Assembly (NCBI RefSeq): GCF_020386615.1
Contig: NZ_CP077769.1
Location: 1,612,001 to 1,676,000, forward strand
Reading direction: 5' to 3'
Origin: Chitinophaga pendula
GTDB lineage: Bacteria; Bacteroidota; Bacteroidia; Chitinophagales; Chitinophagaceae
Length of the DNA stretch: 64,000 nt
The notes under the pieces are model-generated. The model did no database searches. It was not told the origin of the DNA and saw only the letters and a program-made list of their open reading frames with translations. Positions 23,929 to 31,517 of this stretch are shown here, one piece after another; the stretch's first letter is position 1; each line of letters starts with the position of its first letter. The translations under genes were made by a program, and so were the position numbers.

Positions 23929-26304
23929 ATGCCTATAAAATTCCTATACACACTTTTCCTATACCTGATCGCTTGTTTAGGGTTGACCTTCTCCGTTTCC
24001 CGGTTACAGGCACAGGAGCGTAACGGACATATCAGCGGTACCATTCATTTTGCCGACGGGCAGCCGGCAGCCGGCGTGACGGTGCGCATCGCCCGGTTGG
24101 ACAAAGCCACCAGCACGGATGAAAACGGCCGTTTCCATTTCACCGGCCTTCCCGTACAGACCTATCGTCTTACCAGTACCATGGTGGGGTATATTCGCCT
24201 GCACCAGGAGGTACGGGTCACTGCCGGTCAGACGGTTACCCTCGACCTGACGATGGAGCGCGACGAATCTAAGCTGCAGGAGGTATCGGTAGCCGCTAAG
24301 TCAGAAGTACGGCGGGCAAAAGAACAAGGGTTTTCGATCAATAGCATCGATGCCAGACGGCTGCATAATACCACCCGCGATATCAACCAGGTGTTGAATA
24401 GAACGACCGGTATCCGTATACGGGAGGAAGGCGGTCTGGGTTCCAACTATAGCTTTACGCTGAATGGTTTCAGCGGCAAACAGATTAAGTTCTTTGTAGA
24501 CGGCGTACCCATCGACAACTTTGGCAGTGCGCTTTCGCTGAACAATATTCCCATCAACCTGGCAGAAAGGATAGAGGTGTACAAGGGCGTGGTGCCGATA
24601 TCATTGGGAGCAGATGCACTGGGTGGCGCGGTGAATGTGATCACCAACCAGGGCATGCAGCATTTCCTGGATGTATCTTATAGTTATGGTTCCTTTAATA
24701 CGCACCGGGCATCCTTTAGTGCACGGCATACGACGGAGAAAGGTTTTACTATCAACGCGAGTGCAGCTCATAACTATGCCGACAACAACTTTAAGGTAGA
24801 TGTGCAGATACCGGATGAGACGGGCAAGTTTGGACCAGTGCAACGGATACGCCGTTTCCATGATGCTTACCAGGCTACTATGGGGCAGGTGGAGTTGGGT
24901 GTGACCGGCAAGCCTTATGCTGACCGCCTCTTCATCGGGCTGATCGCGGCGGGTAATAAAAAAGACATCCAGACCGGTATGACCATGGAAGATGTGGTTG
25001 GACAGGCTTACAATAGCAGTGAATCGCTGATACCTACGTTAAAGTATAAAAAACGCGATCTGTTTACTAAAGGGCTTTCCCTGGTGGTGAATGCAAACTA
25101 TAGTTTTGTGAAGTCCCGAATCACGGATAGCAGCTCCCGGCATTATGACTGGCTGGGTAATTATACGATCAAAACGGTGGGAAGCACTTCCGGCGAGATC
25201 AACTTCAACAAGACGCTTTTCCGCTTTAACGATCGTAATGCTGTAGCTATGGCTAACCTGAACTATCAGCTGAACGATCATCATCAGCTTAGCCTGAACT
25301 ATACCTACAACCGTTTCCGCCGGGTGGGAGAAGATCCGATCAGTAAATACCCGATCGCTTTCCAGCATCCCAGCATTTTATCCAAGCAGATAGGCGGCCT
25401 GGGGTACCAGTATACGACGACAGATAAGAAACTGATCGCTACTGTTTTTGGTAAGCTGTTCCGCATGTCGGCCGTGAATGCGGAGGCAGGATGGGGTAAT
25501 TACAAGCCGCTCTCTGCCAGCTATACCAAACCCGGTTATGGCGCGGCGGCTGCTTACTTTGTGCTGCCCTTTGTACAGGTGAAGGCTTCCTATGAAAATA
25601 CATGGCGCTTACCGGAAGGAGAGGAGATGTTTGGCAACGGGCTGCTGATAGAAGACAATCCTAACTTAAAGCCGGAGCATAGCCATAATGCCAACTTCGG
25701 GCTGCTGGTGTCGAAGACATTACGCAGTCATCGCCTGGAGGGAGAGCTGAACCTGTTGTACCGTTTGTCCGGCGATTTCATCCGTCAGGAGGCTACCGGC
25801 CCACGGGGGCGCTATATGAATGTAGACAGTGTGCGGACCACTGGTGTAGAGTGGACGGTGAAATATGGTTACAAGGACATCTTCACCTTTGAGCTGAACG
25901 GTACTTACCAGAATACGCTGAACGTGAAGAAGCTGGTGAAGGGCATCCGTAACTACGCTTATTGGGATAGGATACCGAACGTCCCCTATTATTTCGGTAA
26001 CGTAGATGTGGCTTACAATGTGAAAAAGCCTTTCCGTAAAGATGATGTGTTTACGATCACTGCCGGCGGCACATTTGTAGAGGAGTTTTATCTTTTCTGG
26101 CCCAGCCAGGGAGATCCCGGGGATAAGTTTGTGATCCCCCGCCAGATGACGGCATTTGCCGGTCTGACCTATGCTATGATGAATGGCCGGTACAACATTA
26201 CGGCGGAATGTCTGAACCTCGGTGATGCGAAGGTGTATGACAACTTCCGCCTACAGAAACCCGGCAGGTCTTTTAACATGAAGCTGAGATATTTCATCCA
26301 TTAA
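23929..26304 (+). CDS. TonB-dependent outer-membrane receptor paired with a DUF4374 lipoprotein
   Basis: This 791-residue receptor has a signal peptide (to SRLQAQ, about residue 29), a carboxypeptidase-regulatory-like domain (GHISGTIHFADGQPAAGVTV to VGYIRLHQEV), a plug (DINQVLNRTTGIRIREEGGLG, NGFSGKQIKFFVDGVPIDNFG, AERIEVYKGVVPISLGADALGGAVNVIT) and a barrel ending in NMKLRYFIH. The plug motif is of the metal/heme/siderophore receptor type. It is followed after 29 bp by a DUF4374 lipoprotein, a pairing seen in Bacteroidetes iron-uptake loci. The ligand is unknown. Confidence 0.9.
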   Translation: MPIKFLYTLFLYLIACLGLTFSVSRLQAQERNGHISGTIHFADGQPAAGVTVRIARLDKATSTDENGRFHFTGLPVQTYRLTSTMVGYIRLHQEVRVTAGQTVTLDLTMERDESKLQEVSVAAKSEVRRAKEQGFSINSIDARRLHNTTRDINQVLNRTTGIRIREEGGLGSNYSFTLNGFSGKQIKFFVDGVPIDNFGSALSLNNIPINLAERIEVYKGVVPISLGADALGGAVNVITNQGMQHFLDVSYSYGSFNTHRASFSARHTTEKGFTINASAAHNYADNNFKVDVQIPDETGKFGPVQRIRRFHDAYQATMGQVELGVTGKPYADRLFIGLIAAGNKKDIQTGMTMEDVVGQAYNSSESLIPTLKYKKRDLFTKGLSLVVNANYSFVKSRITDSSSRHYDWLGNYTIKTVGSTSGEINFNKTLFRFNDRNAVAMANLNYQLNDHHQLSLNYTYNRFRRVGEDPISKYPIAFQHPSILSKQIGGLGYQYTTTDKKLIATVFGKLFRMSAVNAEAGWGNYKPLSASYTKPGYGAAAAYFVLPFVQVKASYENTWRLPEGEEMFGNGLLIEDNPNLKPEHSHNANFGLLVSKTLRSHRLEGELNLLYRLSGDFIRQEATGPRGRYMNVDSVRTTGVEWTVKYGYKDIFTFELNGTYQNTLNVKKLVKGIRNYAYWDRIPNVPYYFGNVDVAYNVKKPFRKDDVFTITAGGTFVEEFYLFWPSQGDPGDKFVIPRQMTAFAGLTYAMMNGRYNITAECLNLGDAKVYDNFRLQKPGRSFNMKLRYFIH

Positions 26305-26333
26305 TCTATTCACAACGATCCAACATATTTACT

Positions 26334-27563
26334 ATGCGTAAATTTTTTTTATATAGCCTGGTAACAACGGGGGTGCTGGCAGCAGTGGCCTGTTATAAAC
26401 CTAAACATTTTTCTTTCCAGACATCGGGTAACTATGTGGTGGCATTGCGTACGAAAGGAATGAATAAAAGTGCGGACTATCTGGTGGCACAGGATAGTAT
26501 TTACAAGGAGGCGGCTGTTATTTCCGCAGAGGGTAATGGTAAGGAGCAGCAAGGCTGGTCTTACTATTGGGCGATCGGTAATACGGTGGTGAGTTTCGGT
26601 TATGGCGCACAGACGAACAAGGCTGTTGCCTATGAGCTGACAGCCAGCAAGACCTTGCAGCAGAAGGGTACTTTTAACTTTGCCAGGATGGACTGTTTTG
26701 GTACGGGCGACAACCAGACGATCGTAGGCGTGGGCGCGCCATGGGGCGGTGGTACCTACGATTGTGAGATACAGCTGGTGGATGTTAATTCGGTAGGTAT
26801 CCGTAAGCGGAAGGTAACGCCGTTGTATCGTATATCCGATAAGGATACATTGAATAAGTGGCCCAGTTCCCTGATGGTGAACGATGGTAAGTTGTATGTG
26901 GCGTTCTATCCTTTGCATGGGGTATCCTGGCTGACCGCGTTGACGGATACTGCTTATGTAACGGTATATAGTTACCCTGGGCTGGATTCTATCACCACGA
27001 TGAAAGATACCAGAACAGGCCCTATTGGTTATTACGGTGCGCCTACCTGTATGTTGAAGGCGGAGAATGGCGATATTTATACCATCTCACCCTCGTCTAT
27101 CGCGGCCGGGTATACGCAGGTGACCAAAAAGTCCGGTATCCTCCGTATCCGCAGTGGACAGCTGGATTTTGATCCCGGTTATTTCTTTGACGTGGAGACG
27201 ATCACCGGCGGTAAGTTGCTTACGGCTGTTTATGTGGGTAATGGGTTGGTAGTGGCCAGGATGGTATTACCCGGCAAGGACAACGAGGCCTGGGCAGCGC
27301 TGGACCCTACGATCCCTGCTTGTAAGCTGGTGGTCGTCGACCTGTTCAACAAAACGGTTACTGATGTTGCCGGGGTGCCGGTACATGGCGGACAGTTCGG
27401 TGCGGCGGCGCTGGTAGAAAATGGAAAGGTGTATATGTCTATTACCACTCCTGCTTCACAGGAGTGTCGGGTATATGAGATCGACGCCAAGACAGCTACC
27501 GGTAAGAGAGGAGCTAATGTAAAAGGGGTGGAGTTGTCTGGTATTTATAACCTGGGAAAGTAA
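26334..27563 (+). CDS. DUF4374 surface lipoprotein, beta-propeller-like
   Basis: This 409-residue lipoprotein has the lipobox LAAVAC (Cys about 20). The rest matches DUF4374: repeated strands such as YYWAIGNTVVSFGYG, KWPSSLMVNDGKLYVAFYPL and GGKLLTAVYVGNGLVVARM suggest a propeller. Such proteins sit beside TonB receptors for iron or heme and are thought to help capture ligand at the cell surface, though this is not proven. It is the second gene of an operon with the receptor and has a strong terminator. Confidence 0.85.
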   Translation: MRKFFLYSLVTTGVLAAVACYKPKHFSFQTSGNYVVALRTKGMNKSADYLVAQDSIYKEAAVISAEGNGKEQQGWSYYWAIGNTVVSFGYGAQTNKAVAYELTASKTLQQKGTFNFARMDCFGTGDNQTIVGVGAPWGGGTYDCEIQLVDVNSVGIRKRKVTPLYRISDKDTLNKWPSSLMVNDGKLYVAFYPLHGVSWLTALTDTAYVTVYSYPGLDSITTMKDTRTGPIGYYGAPTCMLKAENGDIYTISPSSIAAGYTQVTKKSGILRIRSGQLDFDPGYFFDVETITGGKLLTAVYVGNGLVVARMVLPGKDNEAWAALDPTIPACKLVVVDLFNKTVTDVAGVPVHGGQFGAAALVENGKVYMSITTPASQECRVYEIDAKTATGKRGANVKGVELSGIYNLGK

Positions 27564-27580
27564 GCGATAATATATAAAGT

Positions 27581-27617
27581 AACGCCCCGGTAACCTGATG
27601 TTGCCGGGGCGTTTTGT
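27581..27617. terminator. Bidirectional terminator between the DUF4374 and radical SAM genes
   Basis: AACGCCCCGGTAAC and GTTGCCGGGGCGTT form a 14-bp stem (one wobble) around CTGAT, followed by TTTTG on the plus strand. Confidence 0.9.
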
Positions 27618-27637
27618 ATTTACAAGTAGAGACAGCG

Positions 27638-28933
27638 TTAGTGATGGGCGAAGTCGGAGAGGTAGTCGCCTTTGATCCTTTCCATTGGCGGGTTGAAGTA
27701 CCCGAACTTGAGGTGCGGGAACTCTTCGCGGATGAGGGACAGCATCTGTGACATGCCGAGGCATTCGCCGGTTTCGGTGAGGCCCAGTTTGCGGAGATAC
27801 CAGTCGGGATCGATGTTGAAGTTACGCCATTGTATCATACACAGGTCGGTGTCGATGATAAGCTGGCGCAGGGCTTCATATTCTTCTACGCTGTCGGTCA
27901 TGCCCGGGAATACGAAGTAGTTGATAGAGGTCCAGCCACCGAATTCGCGTACTACTTTGAGGCTTTCTACGATATCGGCGAATACGTAGTTATTAGGCCG
28001 GTAGTACGGCGTATAGTAGCGTTCCTGTACGGAGTTCATGCTGACGCGGATGCTGTTGAGGCCTGCTTCGCAGAGGGCACGTACGGCATCGGGTTTACTG
28101 CCATTGGTGTTGATATTGATGCTTCCTTTGGCGGTATGTTTTCTTATTTCGAGGATGGATTCGCGGATGGTTTCCCACATGAGCAGCGGTTCGCCTTCGC
28201 AGCCTTGTCCGAAGCTGACGATGGGGAAGGGGGCTGATTCCAGGTGGGGTACGGTATATTCTACGATCTCTGCTGCTGTTGGTTTGAAGCGTAACCGGTC
28301 CTGGGTAGATACGATGCTTTCTTCTTCCGGCTGGAAGGAGATGCAGCCTACGCAGTTGGCGTTGCAGGCAGGAGAGGAGGGGATGGGGCATTCCCATCTG
28401 CCCATGAAGTAGTTACGGGCGGCGGGGCAGTGATAGGTGAGTGCGCAGTTGTTGGCCAGGTGTTGTACCAGGCGGTTATGCGGATATGCGGTAGTCAGCT
28501 GCTGTACGCCCTGTTTAACGGTTTTGTCGTCGAAGCCGGCGCATTCCTGGCGGATATCCTGTTCGATACGAACGGCAGGAACGTAGAATTTACCATCGAG
28601 CCAGCCTACTGCGGTATAGCAGAAGAGTGGGAGGGTGGGAGCGTCGGGTAATGCTTCGTAGGCAGCGAGGAAGAGGCCGGTATGTGCAGGCGGGATGAAG
28701 GCAGCTACGGCCCATCCTTTTTCGCACAGTTCCATATCGCCGGTGCTGGCGTTGATGCCGATACCACGGCGGCCAGGCAGTTCATACAGCTGGCCTCCGT
28801 CGGGCAGCTCGATCCATTCTTCCACAGGCACGGGCCATGCATCCCAGCCGGCGCGGCCAGTGACATGCATAGAGGTATCTTCAAAGATGTTACCGTTGCC
28901 GTCTGAATAAAGTATATAAGGAGATTCCTTCAT
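27638..28933 (-). CDS. Radical SAM protein of unknown function
   Basis: This 431-residue enzyme binds a [4Fe-4S] cluster through CNANCVGC (about residues 188-195), the CxxxCxxC motif of radical SAM proteins. It is preceded by a roughly 180-residue N-terminal domain that is not radical SAM and contains other cysteines (ANNCALTYHCPAARNY). Barrel motifs follow: IVSFGQGCEGEPLLM, GSININTNGSKP, GLNSIRVSMNSVQERYY. This is like SPASM/elongator-type radical SAM enzymes, but no C-terminal cluster motif is seen. It is the third gene of a minus-strand group with a ureohydrolase and a membrane protein. No substrate can be assigned. Confidence 0.85.
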   Translation of the reverse strand: MKESPYILYSDGNGNIFEDTSMHVTGRAGWDAWPVPVEEWIELPDGGQLYELPGRRGIGINASTGDMELCEKGWAVAAFIPPAHTGLFLAAYEALPDAPTLPLFCYTAVGWLDGKFYVPAVRIEQDIRQECAGFDDKTVKQGVQQLTTAYPHNRLVQHLANNCALTYHCPAARNYFMGRWECPIPSSPACNANCVGCISFQPEEESIVSTQDRLRFKPTAAEIVEYTVPHLESAPFPIVSFGQGCEGEPLLMWETIRESILEIRKHTAKGSININTNGSKPDAVRALCEAGLNSIRVSMNSVQERYYTPYYRPNNYVFADIVESLKVVREFGGWTSINYFVFPGMTDSVEEYEALRQLIIDTDLCMIQWRNFNIDPDWYLRKLGLTETGECLGMSQMLSLIREEFPHLKFGYFNPPMERIKGDYLSDFAHH

Positions 28934-28980
28934 GCTGATTAGTTAGTCATACTGGTGGCGTAATATACGCTTCCAGGCAG

Positions 28981-29589
28981 TTACAGCCTGCTTTTGCAAT
29001 AAGTGTTGATCGCGGCGGCCTGCTCAGGATGGATATTATCCAGTACCTCCAGTTGTAATATTTTATTGCTCCGGAAGTCGAGGGTGAGCAGATCGTTATT
29101 CAAAATTACGTTATTCAGCTGGTTCCAGCTGAACTGGTGCGTGGAAAAGGTGGTGGGTACGGTGATACCGGTATTTTCCAGTTTAACGAATGCGGGCTGG
29201 AACATTTTGTATTCGGCCCAGCCTACATATCCCAGGCCTATGCCGGCGATCAGCATGAACAAGGCTGCCAGCGGGTACAGGTGCGACAGGAAGTAGAGGC
29301 ATCCGCTGAGGCACACGAACACTTGTATGATCCTGGCCATGGCATTGATGCCAGTAAAGTTACGATGTTTGCGTAGGGCAAAGGGAAGTGCCATGCTGGC
29401 GATACCCAGCAGGAGGAAGAACCCTGCCATGAACCAGTTGGCCTGTATACTGTTGTAAATGCCGATGGCATTGAACAGGAACAGCAGTCCGGCCATGCCG
29501 TGCATCACGGGCTGCATACGCAATCGTGACGCTACGGCAGGGTGGAGTATACGAAAACGGAAATTGGACATTACACTATTTTGATTCAT
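28981..29589 (-). CDS. Integral membrane protein of unknown function
   Basis: I do not recognise this 202-residue protein. It has about four hydrophobic segments: residues about 28-48 (MHGMAGLLFLFNAIGIYNSI), 52-70, 88-103 and 105-122 (LYPLAALFMLIAGIGLGYVGW). A soluble C-terminal half follows (FSTHQFSWNQLNNVILNNDLLTLDF), which looks like a bacterial PH-type beta domain. The start overlaps the ureohydrolase stop by 14 bp, indicating translational coupling; ATG 29571 is an alternative start. The 47-bp gap to the radical SAM gene suggests one operon. Confidence 0.75.
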   Translation of the reverse strand: MNQNSVMSNFRFRILHPAVASRLRMQPVMHGMAGLLFLFNAIGIYNSIQANWFMAGFFLLLGIASMALPFALRKHRNFTGINAMARIIQVFVCLSGCLYFLSHLYPLAALFMLIAGIGLGYVGWAEYKMFQPAFVKLENTGITVPTTFSTHQFSWNQLNNVILNNDLLTLDFRSNKILQLEVLDNIHPEQAAAINTYCKSRL

Positions 29590-30628
29590 TAAGACCGCTT
29601 ACCAGCAGGTTGCAGAGCTTGAAGAGTATGCGGGCGCCTACGTTAGCATCCCATTCGTCGTGAGAAGGGCTTACCTCGTTGAGGTCGAAGCCGATCAGTT
29701 TTCTGCCGCTGGCCAGTAAGCGTTTGAAGAGGTAGTACACCTGTTCTGTCTCGAAGCCGCCGGCTACCGGGGTGCCAGTATGCGGGCACAGTTTCGGATC
29801 GAGGCCATCGATATCGAAGCTGATATATACCTGTTGGGGCAGTTGCTCGATGATGCTGTCGCAGATGGCTTTCCAGGTTTCTCCTTCAAACTGGCGTTCT
29901 TTGATATTTTTATCAAAGAAGGTCACTACCTTACCCTGGCTGTTGTTGATATAATCGAGTTCTTCTTCGCAATAGTCGCGGATACCCACTTGTACCAGTT
30001 TGGTAAGTTGTGGTACTTCTTTGAGGGCGTTGTACATGATGGAGGCGTGGGAGTACTGGAATCCTTCGTAGCCATTGCGGAGGTCGCAGTGGGCATCGAT
30101 CTGGAGGATACCGAAGTCGCCTTTATGTTCGCCGATGGCTTTGAAATAACCCAGGGGGGTGCTGTGATCGCCGCCTACGAGGCCTACCAGTTTACCCTTG
30201 TCGAGCAGGGCTTTGGTTTGCTGGTATACCCATTCGTTCATGGCTATGGTGCCGGTGTTAACGTCTACCAGGGTCTTTTTGAGGAAATCATTTTCTGAGA
30301 TATCGCCCCCTTCGGTGAGGAACTTGATATAGAGTTCCGCTTCTTTACGCAGGTAATCGCTGCGCAGGAGCAGGTGACGGTCGGGCTCTATCATGTAGAA
30401 GCCATGTTTCCAGCCATCTTTTACATCGGCGTCGTAAAGGTCTACCTGGAAGGACGCTTTGAACATATGCTCGGGACCGCGGGCGGTACCATTGCTATAG
30501 GAAACGGTCACTTCCCAGGGTACGGGTAACAATACCAGCTTCGCTTCCTCCTCGGAGAAGGGGAGACCAAATACGTTATTCGATAGCAGTCCTACCGAAT
30601 TGGGATCAAATTGAGATAAATCAGCCAT
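29576..30628 (-). CDS. Ureohydrolase (arginase/agmatinase/formimidoylglutamase family)
   Basis: This 350-residue manganese enzyme hydrolyses a guanidino or formimino group. Metal-binding motifs are intact: GGDHS, DAHCDLR and SFDIDGLDP; NEVSPSHDEWD closes the active site region. The DAHCD variant and the N-terminal PWEVTVSYSNGTARGP segment are usual in the Bacteroidetes arginase-family branch of unsettled substrate. ATG 30628 is preferred to a TTG at 30661, because a promoter -7 element (30659-30666) overlaps that upstream codon. It heads a three-gene minus-strand operon. Confidence 0.9.
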   Translation of the reverse strand: MADLSQFDPNSVGLLSNNVFGLPFSEEEAKLVLLPVPWEVTVSYSNGTARGPEHMFKASFQVDLYDADVKDGWKHGFYMIEPDRHLLLRSDYLRKEAELYIKFLTEGGDISENDFLKKTLVDVNTGTIAMNEWVYQQTKALLDKGKLVGLVGGDHSTPLGYFKAIGEHKGDFGILQIDAHCDLRNGYEGFQYSHASIMYNALKEVPQLTKLVQVGIRDYCEEELDYINNSQGKVVTFFDKNIKERQFEGETWKAICDSIIEQLPQQVYISFDIDGLDPKLCPHTGTPVAGGFETEQVYYLFKRLLASGRKLIGFDLNEVSPSHDEWDANVGARILFKLCNLLVSGLNESK

Positions 30629-31006
30629 GATTATACTGTACGTTTCTATTTTTCGCCGCAAAGATAGGAATAAGTTACACTTTACGGATAATGGAATGCA
30701 ATACCGCGCTGGTAGCGGTGGCCAATGGTCGCGGGGGAGCTTACAGATACCCGCCGGTATATGATGATATTATTCAGGACAGTTATTTCACTATTCACCT
30801 ATTCCATAAAAAAAGCGTCATAGAAACCTCATTTTACGTTAATTTTGCCGGTGGAAAATCAAGAAAAGGCCGGAAGCTCGGTGTTACCAGATGATAAGGA
30901 ACGGTAAGGCTGTTAACAAGGGGGTAAGGAAGTAAGCAGATAGCGTACGACAGACTGGCCACAACATTTTCGCCCAGCAGACCTGGAATTATAGATATTA
31001 TCTAAT
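30629..31006. other. Intergenic region upstream of the ureohydrolase and ccmE genes
   Basis: TATCTTTG on the minus strand (30666-30659) is a good -7 element for the ureohydrolase, giving a leader of about 25 nt. TAATTTTG at 30840-30847 on the plus strand is a candidate -7 for ccmE, without a matching TTG. I see no gene; the small plus-strand frame at 30691-30894 crosses both promoter areas. Confidence 0.5.
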
Positions 31007-31405
31007 ATGAAGAAAACAAGTATTGTTTTATTAGTGGTGATCGCCGTGGCAATCGGGGTGATAGTGACCATGGTAGGTGACTTTAGCACTTACGAGACAT
31101 TTGCTACTGCCAGACAGAAAGAAGGTAAGGAATATCACATCATCGGTAAGCTGGACATTAAACAGGCGATGACCTATGATCCGATGAAAGATGCCAACTA
31201 TTTTGCTTTCTATGTGGTAGATAAGACCGGGGAGACCCGTAAAGTAATATTCCGGGGTACCAAACCCACCGATTTTGAAAAATCAGAGCAGGTAGTGCTC
31301 ACCGGCAAAATGAAAGACGGCGAGTTCCACTGTGATAAAATACTCATGAAATGCCCTTCCAAATACAAGGATGATCAGGTGGCCGTGAGTAAACAACGGG
31401 CATAA
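31007..31405 (+). CDS. ccmE: Cytochrome c maturation heme chaperone CcmE, CxxxY type
   Basis: This 132-residue protein holds heme covalently and hands it to CcmF for attachment to apocytochrome c. One N-terminal membrane anchor (residues about 5-23, SIVLLVVIAVAIGVIVTMV) is followed by an OB-fold domain (YHIIGKLDIKQAM, YFAFYVVD, VIFRGTKPTDF, VVLTGKMKDGEFHCDKILMKCPSKY). The usual heme-binding motif HxxxY is replaced by CPSKY (Cys116, Tyr120), the CxxxY form described for Desulfovibrio and archaeal CcmE. ccmF follows after 112 bp. Confidence 0.88.
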   Translation: MKKTSIVLLVVIAVAIGVIVTMVGDFSTYETFATARQKEGKEYHIIGKLDIKQAMTYDPMKDANYFAFYVVDKTGETRKVIFRGTKPTDFEKSEQVVLTGKMKDGEFHCDKILMKCPSKYKDDQVAVSKQRA

Positions 31406-31517
31406 TAACGGGTAGGCCGTTTATCCCGGCAAGCAGGTCCTATACCAGGAACAGACGTATTTCGCTATTCCTGCCTGTGACCGTCACATTTATTCACGCA
31501 TTTTACCGTAGTATATT

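Noticed and set aside
30691..30894. 67-codon plus-strand gene
   Set aside because: It overlaps the ureohydrolase promoter area and a candidate -7 element, and its composition is not protein-like.
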